This document shows positions 32,623-40,104 of a DNA stretch of 64,000 bases, piece after piece. The notes beneath the pieces are model-generated. The model was not told where the DNA came from and did no database searches. It saw nothing but the letters and a program-made list of their open reading frames with translations. How positions within the stretch are numbered: position 1 is the stretch's first letter; the number at the start of each line of letters is the position of its first letter. The DNA comes from Silvania hatchlandensis (GTDB taxonomy: Bacteria; Pseudomonadota; Gammaproteobacteria; Enterobacterales; Enterobacteriaceae), in NCBI RefSeq assembly GCF_025564065.1, contig NZ_JAMGZK010000046.1:62001-126000 (forward strand), in the 5' to 3' direction. A program made the translations under genes and the position numbers.

Positions 32623-33645
32623 TTAAACGTTGGTCACTGCCAGCAAGGTTATCCTCCGGGCAACGTATTGAAGCACGACGTCTCGCTGCGCTTCAGGCAT
32701 GTGACTTTCAGTGTAAGTATCCACGAGTAGCTGATGGCTCTTCACAACGTCTGCCAGCCACCTTTTGGCCAGGGTCGGATTGATCTCCATCCCCTGAGCC
32801 AGAAGGATAAAGTCTGCGCCCAGGTATTCTCCGTAGGCTGAATCTATTCCTGGCGCGTTACCGGCATCGTTCTCTTCACACTCAAGGAGCGGCAACGCTA
32901 AGTACTCGCTGAACGCAGCAGGGTAGGGCACAACGCTGATAAAATCATAGACAGGGGCCAGATATGGCGCCCCCTTTTCGGGGAGCATGATCCCGATATT
33001 ACGCAGATGAAAATCATTATTACCCAGCACATAGGCGTAAACGATGCGTAAAAAGAGGTCACGCTTACTCTTTAAACTACTGCTCACCGAACTATTTAAA
33101 AATTTAGCGGCTCTCTCGTAACTGACGTTTTTCTTATTATTAATATTGCCATATTTATCGCTAAGCCCCATCGCGCCATCCAACTGTTCCTGATGCAACC
33201 TTGCTCTGTCTGCACTCAGGCGGTCATAGCGCTTAATCACAAAAGCCAGTTCATCTTGTCGGTTGTCTTCATGCTTAAATGACATAAGCCCAAAGGGAGG
33301 GACATCAAATTTCAGACGTTGCATGACGCACATTGTGGCATGCTCATTTTCAGCAAGGTGCGGATACTCTTCCGGAGAAGGCTTTAAGATGTAGGTACCG
33401 TTGTTGCTGACGACTATTAGCTCTCCACTTTCCAGACTGAGAGATAGCTTAGGTTGATAGCCTGAAATACTCATCCCTTTCTGACGCTCAGGCAGTTCCT
33501 GAATAAACTGGCTACGCGTAAAAGGCAGGTTAAGGGCTACCTTAACACTACCGAACAAGCTCTTAATGCCTTTGATGGAATAGCCCGTGCTTAATTCTTT
33601 GTCTTTAAGCGGGTTTAAATTTATCAGGCAGCGTTCTGGATTCAT
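32623..33645 (-). CDS. hipT: HipT serine/threonine kinase toxin (HipBST system)
   Basis: HipA-like kinase toxin of 340 residues lacking the N-terminal subdomain, which is encoded separately by hipS. The Gly-rich loop region has the Ser59-Ile-Ser61 autophosphorylation motif (GMSISGYQPKLS) described for E. coli O127 HipT. The ATP lysine is probably in YILKPS. The catalytic loop GNNDFHLRNIG gives Asp211 and Asn216, and the metal Asp is 234 in PVYDF. HipT of EPEC phosphorylates tryptophanyl-tRNA synthetase. It overlaps hipS by 4 bases and is the last gene of the operon. All catalytic residues are present, so it should be active. Confidence 0.88.
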   Translation of the reverse strand: MNPERCLINLNPLKDKELSTGYSIKGIKSLFGSVKVALNLPFTRSQFIQELPERQKGMSISGYQPKLSLSLESGELIVVSNNGTYILKPSPEEYPHLAENEHATMCVMQRLKFDVPPFGLMSFKHEDNRQDELAFVIKRYDRLSADRARLHQEQLDGAMGLSDKYGNINNKKNVSYERAAKFLNSSVSSSLKSKRDLFLRIVYAYVLGNNDFHLRNIGIMLPEKGAPYLAPVYDFISVVPYPAAFSEYLALPLLECEENDAGNAPGIDSAYGEYLGADFILLAQGMEINPTLAKRWLADVVKSHQLLVDTYTESHMPEAQRDVVLQYVARRITLLAVTNV

Positions 33646-33953
33646 GATGTTATCTCTTTGAGTACTACTGCACCGAGCAAGTCGTTACCATTTTGCATCA
33701 GTAAACCGAACAGATCGTTATCGTCAATTTTTTGGATTTCAGAATATCTTTTACGCAACCAACCCTCTGGAGCCAATCCTTTGAAGAAGGGATGCAGTTC
33801 TTCGCTTAAATAAGGCTCAGATCTCACCGGCATGCTCAGAGATATCGCCCGGCCGGTATAGGTTGCGTGGTAGCAAAAAGCAAAACCCTTATCCTCTTCG
33901 CTCAACGTCCCGGCAGGCTTGTTGTAAAGCCACACCGCTATTTTTCGAGCCAT
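33642..33953 (-). CDS. hipS: HipS antitoxin (HipA N-subdomain 1 homologue)
   Basis: A 103-residue protein matching the N-terminal subdomain of HipA (MARKIAVWLYNKPAGTLSEE, LPEG-like LAPEGWLRKR, and NGNDLLGAVVL at the end). In the tripartite HipBST systems this separate subdomain is the antitoxin that neutralises HipT, unlike HipBA where HipB does so. It is encoded between hipB (16-base overlap) and hipT (4-base overlap), so the three genes are translationally linked. Confidence 0.87.
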   Translation of the reverse strand: MARKIAVWLYNKPAGTLSEEDKGFAFCYHATYTGRAISLSMPVRSEPYLSEELHPFFKGLAPEGWLRKRYSEIQKIDDNDLFGLLMQNGNDLLGAVVLKEITS

Positions 33954-34282
33954 ACCTTAATCCCAAGTTCTTTCAGCAATGTATGAAGGTTGATAGCCTT
34001 AGCAGATGAAGGGTTCGCAATCAGTCGTTTAAACGTTGAGAGAGAGACGCCAATTTGAATCGCCATCTCTTCATACGTGATGTCTTGTCGTTTTAATTCA
34101 GTCGTGAGGATTTGCGTAAGTAATGGGAATGCTAACGCATTCAGAACAGGCGCTTCATCAGATTCAGGTGAGTTTTCTGCCGTAATTAACGGTTGAGCAC
34201 GCCGCCCCCATTCTTCGGCCATTTTCTGCTTGTCAGATTCAGGAAGTTTTTCGAGTAGTGATTTTATCTCATCAAGGTTCAT
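33938..34282 (-). CDS. hipB: HipB, DNA-binding regulator of hipBST
   Basis: A 114-residue helix-turn-helix protein. The N-terminal half is a charged helical region (NLDEIKSLLEKLPESDKQKM). The XRE-type HTH is in the C-terminal half (ITYEEMAIQIGVSLSTFKRL), followed by LHTLLKELGIKVWLEK, typical of HipBST HipB proteins. The ATG at 34282 has GGAAG 8 bases upstream; the longer frame starts before the likely promoter. It should autoregulate the operon through the palindrome upstream and stabilise the complex. Confidence 0.85.
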   Translation of the reverse strand: MNLDEIKSLLEKLPESDKQKMAEEWGRRAQPLITAENSPESDEAPVLNALAFPLLTQILTTELKRQDITYEEMAIQIGVSLSTFKRLIANPSSAKAINLHTLLKELGIKVWLEK

Positions 34283-34289
34283 TTTTGAC
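34275..34289 (-). promoter_or_regulatory. Second, partial HipB operator over the hipB start
   Basis: AAGGTTCATTTTTGA repeats 15 bases of the main operator and overlaps the hipB initiation codon. It would give HipB a second, lower-affinity site that covers the ribosome start region. Confidence 0.45.
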
Positions 34290-34342
34290 ACTTCCGAAGC
34301 GTTGAGCGCTGTTCTGCAGCTATATGTCTCGACTATAGTACG

Positions 34343-34366
34343 CAAAGGTTCATTTTTGAACCTTTG
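34343..34366 (-). promoter_or_regulatory. hipBST operator (palindrome)
   Basis: Perfect 10-base arms caaaggttca/tgaacctttg around a TTTT spacer, 61 bases upstream of hipB and beside a TACTAT -10-like element on the minus strand. This is the expected layout for an autoregulatory HipB operator. Confidence 0.75.
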
Positions 34367-34474
34367 ATGCAGGAAAGTGTATGGTTTTCCGCATGAAGGA
34401 AGACATACATTTGAAAAGTGTCATTAATGATACTTGAGGGTGTTTTAAAGAAGGTTTACTTCGGGAGCGTGAAA

Positions 34475-34510
34475 AGCAAAAAGCCCGCTTAAGTTTCCTT
34501 AAGCGGGCTT
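34475..34510 (-). terminator. Terminator of tRNA-Asn copy 3
   Basis: The stem aagcccgcttaag/cttaagcgggctt and TTTC loop with a U-run on the minus strand, identical to the sites after ldtA and tRNA-Asn copy 4. Confidence 0.9.
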
Positions 34511-34518
34511 CTTTAATT

Positions 34519-34594
34519 TGGCTCCTCTGACTGGACTCGAACCAGTGACATACGGATTAACAGTCCGCCGTTCTACCGACTGAACTACAGAGGA
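34519..34594 (-). tRNA. tRNA-Asn(GTT), copy 3
   Basis: A 76-base gene identical to the other copies, with encoded CCA. It stands between hipBST and nac. By position it corresponds to the E. coli gene near nac (asnV). Confidence 0.98.
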
Positions 34595-34612
34595 ATCGTG
34601 TGAACGGGGCGA

Positions 34613-34641
34613 ATATTAGCGATGCCACCGGCCGTTGTCAA
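34613..34641 (-). promoter_or_regulatory. Promoter of tRNA-Asn copy 3
   Basis: TTGACA and TAATAT are 17 bases apart on the minus strand. The stretch from the -10 to the tRNA matches copy 2. Confidence 0.85.
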
Positions 34642-34710
34642 AGGGTGTTCCTGCATGTTTGAACCGTTTGCTGACAAAATCAGCAAAGTGGCTGTTTCGT
34701 CAACGAATCC

Positions 34711-34725
34711 GCACACTTTTGGTGC
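34711..34725 (+). promoter_or_regulatory. NtrC-binding site of nac
   Basis: GCACACTTTTGGTGC has the GCAC-N7-GTGC layout of NtrC enhancer sites (consensus GCACCANNNTGGTGC), about 120 bases upstream of the sigma-54 promoter. Confidence 0.6.
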
Positions 34726-34843
34726 AGATATACCCCTTATGGGGCAGATCATAAACCGTTGTTTCACTTTCAAAAGCGGCCTTATTGATTAGATTCTCTT
34801 ATTTTCAGCCGTTTAGCGGACATATCGGACCTCTTGTCAAAAC

Positions 34844-34859
34844 TGGCAAGCATCTTGCA
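34844..34859 (+). promoter_or_regulatory. Sigma-54 promoter of nac
   Basis: TGGCAAGCATCTTGCA has the invariant GG and GC of the -24/-12 elements exactly 10 bases apart. It lies 56 bases upstream of the nac ATG. Nac is NtrC/sigma-54-dependent in Klebsiella and E. coli. Confidence 0.85.
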
Positions 34860-34914
34860 AAACACTCTGTACATTCGCGCCGGAACCGGCAACGCATTTC
34901 GTACAGGGGGCAAA

Positions 34915-35832
34915 ATGAACTTAAGACGACTGAAATACTTCGTAAAAATCGTCGATATCGGTAGCCTGACCCAGGCTGCTGAAGTGTTGCATATCGCACA
35001 GCCGGCGCTGAGCCAGCAGGTGGCCACTCTGGAAGGTGAACTGGATCAGCAACTGTTGATTCGCACGAAGCGCGGCGTCACACCTACCGAAGCGGGCAAA
35101 ATCCTCTATACCCATGCACGTACTATTCTGCGTCAGTGTGAACAGGCGCAGCTGGCAGTTTGTAACGTTGGACAGACGCTGAGCGGCCAGGTCTCCATCG
35201 GGCTGGCACCGGGTACAGCCGCGTCGTCGATTACCATGCCGCTGCTGCAGGCGGTGCGCACTGAACTGCCCGAGGTGCTGGTCTATCTACATGAAAACAG
35301 CGGCTCGGCGCTAAACGATAAGCTGCTCAGCGGGCAGCTGGATATGGCCGTGCTGTACGACCGCTCACCTGTGGCGGGGATCACCAGCCAGCCGGTGTTG
35401 AAAGAAGATCTCTTCCTGGTGGGGACACGCGACTGCCCGGGGCAGAGCGTGGATTTAACCGCCGTCGCCGAAATGAATCTGTTCTTACCGCGTGATTACA
35501 GCGCCGTGCGTTTACGCGTGGATGAAGCCTTCTCCCTGCGTCGCCTGACGGCGAAAATCATCGGCGAAATCGACTCTATCTCGACGCTCACCGCCGCGAT
35601 TGCCAGCGGAATGGGCGTGACGGTATTGCCGGAATCGGCGGCGCGGTCGCTCTCGAGCGCGGCCAATGGCTGGATGGCGCGCATCACCACGCCGTCCATG
35701 AGCCTGCCACTCTCCCTGAACGTCTCGGCGCGCGGCTCACTGTCGCCGCAGGCACAGGCGGTAAAAGAGATCTTAATGTCGCTGGTGAGCCGCCCATCGC
35801 TGGAGAATCGTGAGCTGCAGCTGGTCAGCTGA
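34915..35832 (+). CDS. nac: Nitrogen assimilation control regulator Nac
   Basis: LysR-type regulator of 305 residues that couples sigma-70 genes for nitrogen-source use to nitrogen limitation without needing an effector. The winged HTH is residues 1-60 (MNLRRLKYFVKIVDIGSLTQ, then AAEVLHIAQPALSQQ). The ATG at 34915 follows a GGGGGC site; the longer open frame begins inside the sigma-54 promoter. NtrC and sigma-54 sites upstream give the expected induction by nitrogen starvation. cbl follows after 96 bases. Confidence 0.95.
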   Translation: MNLRRLKYFVKIVDIGSLTQAAEVLHIAQPALSQQVATLEGELDQQLLIRTKRGVTPTEAGKILYTHARTILRQCEQAQLAVCNVGQTLSGQVSIGLAPGTAASSITMPLLQAVRTELPEVLVYLHENSGSALNDKLLSGQLDMAVLYDRSPVAGITSQPVLKEDLFLVGTRDCPGQSVDLTAVAEMNLFLPRDYSAVRLRVDEAFSLRRLTAKIIGEIDSISTLTAAIASGMGVTVLPESAARSLSSAANGWMARITTPSMSLPLSLNVSARGSLSPQAQAVKEILMSLVSRPSLENRELQLVS

Positions 35833-35928
35833 TATTCCATAAAAGCATAAGATGCTGGTTTTTATTATTTGTTCTCACGGCGGGCACACCCTAACAATAG
35901 CGCTATGACTGATGCGCCGGAGTGAACC

Positions 35929-36879
35929 GTGAATTTCCAGCAACTTAAAATTATCCGCGAGGCGGCCCGTCGGGATTACAACCTGACCGAGGTCGCCAAC
36001 ATGCTTTACACCTCTCAATCAGGCGTCAGCCGCCATATACGTGAGCTGGAAGAAGAGTTGGGTATTGAGATTTTCATTCGTCGTGGCAAGCGCCTGCTTG
36101 GGATGACCGAGCCTGGCAAAGCGCTGTTAACCATCGCCGAGCGGATCCTCAATGAAGCCAGCAACGTACGCCGTCTGGCGGATCTCTTCACCAACGATGC
36201 CTCCGGTGTGTTAACCATCGCAACTACCCACACGCAGGCACGTTACAGCCTGCCACCGGTGATCAAGGCCTTCCGCGAGCTGTTCCCGGAGGTGCGCCTT
36301 GAGCTTATCCAGGGTACGCCGCAGGAGATTGAAGTCCTGCTGCAAAACGGCGGGGCGGATATCGGGATCGCCAGTGAGCGCTTAAGCAATGACCCGCTGC
36401 TGGCGGCCTTCCCGTGGTTTCGCTGGCATCACAGCCTGCTGCTGCCGGTCGACCATCCGCTGACGCAGATTGCCCCTTTGACGCTGGACGATATCGTCAA
36501 ATGGCCGCTGATCACCTATCGGCAGGGGATCACCGGGCGTTCGCGTATCGACGAGGCTTTTAACCGTAAAGGGCTGACGCCCGATATTGTGCTGAGTGCG
36601 CAGGATTCGGATGTGATCCGCACCTACGTCGAGCTGGGGCTGGGGATCGGGCTGGTGGCGGAACAGTCCGGCGGCGAGAGCGAGCAGGGCAGCCTGGTGA
36701 GGCTTGATACCCGTCATCTGTTTGATGCCAACACCGTCTGGCTTGGTCTCAAGCGCGGGCAGCTTCAGCGCAACTACGTCTGGCGCTTTATCGAACTGTG
36801 CAACGCCGGGCTGTCGGTCGATGAGATTAAACGTCAGGTGATGGAGTCAGAAGAAGTGGCGCTGGATTATCAGATTTAG
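35929..36879 (+). CDS. cbl: Sulfur-starvation regulator Cbl
   Basis: LysR-type regulator of 316 residues, a paralogue of CysB, that activates ssu and tau genes for sulfonate use when sulfate is scarce. The HTH region (MNFQQLKIIREAARRDYNLT, then EVANMLYTSQSGVSRH) and the CysB-like C-terminal effector domain (TTHTQARYSLPPVIKAF) are clear. The GTG start has CGGAG 7 bases upstream. In E. coli cbl is co-transcribed from nac and is CysB-dependent. The close spacing here fits that. Confidence 0.95.
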   Translation: MNFQQLKIIREAARRDYNLTEVANMLYTSQSGVSRHIRELEEELGIEIFIRRGKRLLGMTEPGKALLTIAERILNEASNVRRLADLFTNDASGVLTIATTHTQARYSLPPVIKAFRELFPEVRLELIQGTPQEIEVLLQNGGADIGIASERLSNDPLLAAFPWFRWHHSLLLPVDHPLTQIAPLTLDDIVKWPLITYRQGITGRSRIDEAFNRKGLTPDIVLSAQDSDVIRTYVELGLGIGLVAEQSGGESEQGSLVRLDTRHLFDANTVWLGLKRGQLQRNYVWRFIELCNAGLSVDEIKRQVMESEEVALDYQI

Positions 36880-36885
36880 TCAGGC

Positions 36886-36906
36886 AAACCCCGCGTTGCG
36901 GGGTTT
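36886..36906. terminator. Hairpin between cbl and a convergent small gene
   Basis: The stem aaaccccgc/gcggggttt with a 3-base loop, 6 bases after the cbl stop. The T-run is short, so it is a moderate candidate that could serve both strands. Confidence 0.55.
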
Positions 36907-36922
36907 ATCAAAGGTCTTCAGT

Positions 36923-37210
36923 TCAGTCTTTCTGAATAATCAAACGTGAATAGACGGTGGCTTTGCTCGGATCCATCTGGGAAGTCGATGCCATTTGATC
37001 GCTCACCTGCACAATCTTCCAGCCCTGTTTTGCCAGTTCCGGAAGGGTGCCTTTCACGCCACCCCCGCAGGTGAAAACGGTGCTGTCATTAACATCCTGG
37101 CGACCGCTTGCCAGGGCGCTGACTTCAGGTGAACCGCAAAAATGCGCTTCCCCGGCAATTACCGATGTGCTCATACCCAGTAAAACAACCACTAATAATG
37201 TCTTTTTCAT
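36923..37210 (-). CDS. Small periplasmic protein, unknown function
   Basis: A 95-residue protein with a clear signal peptide (MKKTLLVVVLLGMSTSVIAG, cleavage probably after SVIA). The mature part has two cysteines (HFCGSPE and VFTCGGG) that may form a disulfide, and reads like a small envelope protein. I do not recognise the family. It lies 41 bases downstream of a large membrane protein gene on the same strand, so it may be the last gene of a four-gene cluster. Confidence 0.7.
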   Translation of the reverse strand: MKKTLLVVVLLGMSTSVIAGEAHFCGSPEVSALASGRQDVNDSTVFTCGGGVKGTLPELAKQGWKIVQVSDQMASTSQMDPSKATVYSRLIIQKD

Positions 37211-37251
37211 TTCTGCCTCTTCTCGGTGATGTTGTCTTCCCCGCAGGGAAA

Positions 37252-38928
37252 TTAATCGTCATGCGTGACATAGCCAAAATTAAACCCTCCCAGCACCGTT
37301 TCTCGCAGGTACTGGTTCATCGGATAGCTGTAGCTTTGCCCAATACTGACAGCATGCACAACGCGCAGTAATGCCTCGCCGCGAAGGGCTAAAGGCTCAT
37401 CGGTAATCGAAATTTCAGCCCCCTTCATCGCATTCCTTAAGTCCTGATAGGCCGCTGATTCGGTGATGCTGTTATTCATCACGCTAAACATCACCAGCAG
37501 CGCTGAAATGAGCGCGACAGGGAAAATCAGCGGATGATGATTCAGGATCTGTACCGCGCGCGAGGATCGCCGGGCCAGGATGGCGGCTGTCAGGGGCACA
37601 AGCACTAAATAGAGCAGTTTTGCCAGGTGGGTGAGGGCGCCAATCAGGGAGAAGATCAGCGCAACAGGCGGCACAATGACGGCTCGCGCGGCATCCTCAC
37701 CTTGTTTTTCATTTTCGCCACCCGCGCTGTAGCTGGCTAACGATGCCCGCAATCCCGGTAACTGCTGCTTTACGGCCTCATTAAGATGGGGAGTGTGCAG
37801 CTGGGCGGCAAACAGCTTTAACCCGTCATTTTTCGGGTATTCCTCGCGAACGAGCGTGCCTGCCGGGAGCACCAGTTTTTCGCGCAGGTTTTTTTGTACC
37901 ACCTCCTGGCGGAAGAACACCCCCCAGTCGAGTCGTTTGGGAATAGTCACTCCGTTAAATACAACGGTTCGCTGAGCGAGATATCGCTGTTTGACGGTTT
38001 TCGCTACCGCAGCATCAAACCCGGCGCGATCGGATGGCGACCAGTTATTGGCGACGGGTACGCCTTGCCCGCGAACATGGTTACGCACGCTGGCGTAGTA
38101 ACGCCGGGGAACGTTCCAGGTTTTCAGTCGCTTTGCCTCTAACGAGCGTTCATAGCGTTGCCAGGCTTTGTCCTGCTCACGGCGAACCGCCTCGCTGATG
38201 TCCATTTGATCGTTGTAATAGGCCACGTACTGTTTATGGACGGTTTCGCGTGCCTCCAGCCAGGCTTTGTAATAGCCAAGGACACCCCCTTCCCGTGCGC
38301 TGATGTTGTCGCGTAAATTTTGCTCTGCGCCGCTTTTCAGCAGCTGATGATAGCGATCGGAGGAACTCAACAGGATGGGGAGCGTGGCCAGGAACGCTTT
38401 CCCGGACGGACTCGTCCAGGTCTGTACCTGCCCGCCCGCATTATCCAACGGGATCCCTTCCAGCGTCTGATGGCCTTCAATCAACGAACGTTGATAGAGT
38501 TGCGCCAGCAGCGACATCTGGCGAAATTCGCCGGTGCTCTTCGAGACCTGGCGTTCAATCACCCATTCCACGGCGTGCCACGTTACCGTGCCGGTAACCA
38601 GACACAGCAACAGCACCGCGACCGTGGTTGCCTTTGCCGTCAGGATTATGCCTTTTTTCTGTAGCCTGACATTGGCGAGCAGCGCAAACTGTAGTACCAG
38701 CAGCGCCGCCGCGATGGCGGTTAATGTCCGCCCATAACGCTCAATATTGTGAACTTCTTCAGCCGTTGACACGCTGCCGACCAGATCGAGCAGGCGAGAG
38801 TTGAACGCCAGTTCACAAATGAGATAGGTCAGGGTAATGCCGATCACCAGCCAGTTTTGCCAGGAGGGGAGAGGCGAGCGCTTGATCCCGTCGCGCGCCC
38901 CTGTCTCTGACTGTGCCTGCTCGGTCAT
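37252..38928 (-). CDS. Large inner-membrane protein, unknown function
   Basis: A 558-residue protein that I do not recognise. The N-terminal part has about three membrane helices (NWLVIGITLTYLICELAF, LTAIAAALLVLQFALL, VAVLLLCLVTGTVTW). A long polar region of about 260 residues follows, with many aromatic and basic residues (KAWQRYERSLEAKRLKTWNV). Then come two to four helices (VIVPPVALIFSLIGALTHL, LLYLVLVPLTAAILA, LIFPVALISALLVMFSV). The ATG overlaps the stop of the upstream lipoprotein gene (ATGA), so the two are translationally coupled and probably work together at the envelope. Confidence 0.75.
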   Translation of the reverse strand: MTEQAQSETGARDGIKRSPLPSWQNWLVIGITLTYLICELAFNSRLLDLVGSVSTAEEVHNIERYGRTLTAIAAALLVLQFALLANVRLQKKGIILTAKATTVAVLLLCLVTGTVTWHAVEWVIERQVSKSTGEFRQMSLLAQLYQRSLIEGHQTLEGIPLDNAGGQVQTWTSPSGKAFLATLPILLSSSDRYHQLLKSGAEQNLRDNISAREGGVLGYYKAWLEARETVHKQYVAYYNDQMDISEAVRREQDKAWQRYERSLEAKRLKTWNVPRRYYASVRNHVRGQGVPVANNWSPSDRAGFDAAVAKTVKQRYLAQRTVVFNGVTIPKRLDWGVFFRQEVVQKNLREKLVLPAGTLVREEYPKNDGLKLFAAQLHTPHLNEAVKQQLPGLRASLASYSAGGENEKQGEDAARAVIVPPVALIFSLIGALTHLAKLLYLVLVPLTAAILARRSSRAVQILNHHPLIFPVALISALLVMFSVMNNSITESAAYQDLRNAMKGAEISITDEPLALRGEALLRVVHAVSIGQSYSYPMNQYLRETVLGGFNFGYVTHDD

Positions 38929-39665
38929 GATTTGATCTCCAGGCTGGTTTGACGGGTTTTTGTCGGCTGGTAGATCTCGGTCGGCAGTGAGTTATCCAGC
39001 TCAGGCTGGGCAACCTTAGGCGGAAGCGGTTGTTCAGCTTTGACCGGTGTGCGTTTTATCGGCTTAGATGAGCTCTGTGATTTGGCTTTACGCGACGTTT
39101 TGACCTTCTCTTGGCGGTCAGTCTGCACGGTTTTTTGCGGCTGAACGGGCAGCCGACGATGGTAAACCTCACCATGCTGCCAGTTGAATTGTTCAATACG
39201 ATTCTCGGTTTTAAAGTTCAGCTGCAGTTTATCCGCGCTGGCAGTTATATCCGGTCCGATATCGCATATTCCGCTAAAGGCCCACTCCTGCGAACGCGTG
39301 TTCTGCAGGTCGACCAGCCGATATTGCGCCGGGCAGGACGACGTCGCCACTTTCAGCAGCAACAACGTATGTCCTTCGATATGATATTGATTGATGATCC
39401 TTGCCCAGCTCACGCCTTCCAGCGGGCGCTCAATCATCAGATTGCTCCATTTCAGACTGTAGCGGCCACCCAGTTCTCTTAACGCGCCTTTCGAGCCATC
39501 GGCCAGCGTAAATTGACCGACTTCATTCCCCAGCACGCTCGCCAGGTCAGTATTAAAAAGGATCTTACCGTTTTTATCGTAACGGACAGAGCAGCCGCTT
39601 AACCCGAGAATTAATGCCAGAACCAGTAAACTTCGCAGGGTTAAGTTGTGCAGTGACACGCTCAT
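38925..39665 (-). CDS. Lipoprotein with basic proline-rich C-terminus, unknown function
   Basis: A 246-residue protein with a lipoprotein signal ending LSGC (Cys25), followed by Ser, which predicts outer-membrane sorting. A globular middle domain (about 30-170) is followed by a low-complexity basic tail rich in Lys, Ser, Pro and Gln (KTSRKAKSQSSSKPIKRTPV), like peptidoglycan-spanning or binding linkers. It is coupled by a 4-base overlap to the large membrane protein. No known family was recognised. Confidence 0.75.
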   Translation of the reverse strand: MSVSLHNLTLRSLLVLALILGLSGCSVRYDKNGKILFNTDLASVLGNEVGQFTLADGSKGALRELGGRYSLKWSNLMIERPLEGVSWARIINQYHIEGHTLLLLKVATSSCPAQYRLVDLQNTRSQEWAFSGICDIGPDITASADKLQLNFKTENRIEQFNWQHGEVYHRRLPVQPQKTVQTDRQEKVKTSRKAKSQSSSKPIKRTPVKAEQPLPPKVAQPELDNSLPTEIYQPTKTRQTSLEIKS

Positions 39666-39702
39666 TGCTTAATTCCGTTTTTGTTCATGTTTTATCAATG
39701 CA

Positions 39703-39734
39703 AAAAGTTATCAATGTCACCATTGATAACTTTT
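39703..39734. repeat. 14-base-pair perfect inverted repeat
   Basis: Arms aaaagttatcaatg and cattgataactttt surround a TCAC spacer, between the lipoprotein gene and the upstream DUF4870-like gene. On the minus strand five T residues follow, so it may be a terminator of the latter. It could equally be an operator for the lipoprotein gene. Confidence 0.6.
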
Positions 39735-39756
39735 GAAGGGAATACTTGTGCGAGCG

Positions 39757-40104
39757 TTATGCTTTCGGCAGTTTGCCTTCACCCAGACGGGTCATACCCT
39801 TAATAATTTTGATTAATGACCAGATAAACCAGGCAAGGCCAACAATCATACCAATGACAAATACCCAGGTCAGTAAGGCAACAATAACGAGCACAAAGCT
39901 AATCCAGAACAGTTTGATGAGATAGTTAAGGTGCTCTTTCTCGAACGCCGTTGCGCTGGAGCGATTGACGTAGGCCATAATCACGCCAACAAGCGCGGCT
40001 AACCCGCCGGTGAAATAGCTGACGATGAACAGAATATAAATAATTCTGATGGTCGTGACTTTCGATTGTGCGGCGATCGTTGGGTTCTGCAATTGTTCAG
40101 ACAT
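39757..40104 (-). CDS. DUF4870-like small membrane protein
   Basis: A 115-residue protein with three predicted membrane helices (IIYILFIVSYFTGGLAALVG, LFWISFVLVIVALLTWVF, IVGLAWFIWSLIKII). The EKEHLNYLIKLFWI segment resembles the DUF4870/Tic20-like family common in enterobacteria, whose function is unknown. It lies upstream of the lipoprotein gene on the same strand, but a strong hairpin separates them. Confidence 0.75.
   Translation of the reverse strand: MSEQLQNPTIAAQSKVTTIRIIYILFIVSYFTGGLAALVGVIMAYVNRSSATAFEKEHLNYLIKLFWISFVLVIVALLTWVFVIGMIVGLAWFIWSLIKIIKGMTRLGEGKLPKA

Noticed and set aside
21339..34518. Second attachment site (direct repeat of the tRNA-Asn 3' end) bounding an island
   Set aside because: Apart from the complete tRNA-Asn copies, no partial repeat of the tRNA 3' end was seen. 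Copy 3 is in inverse orientation, so it cannot be a simple attR.
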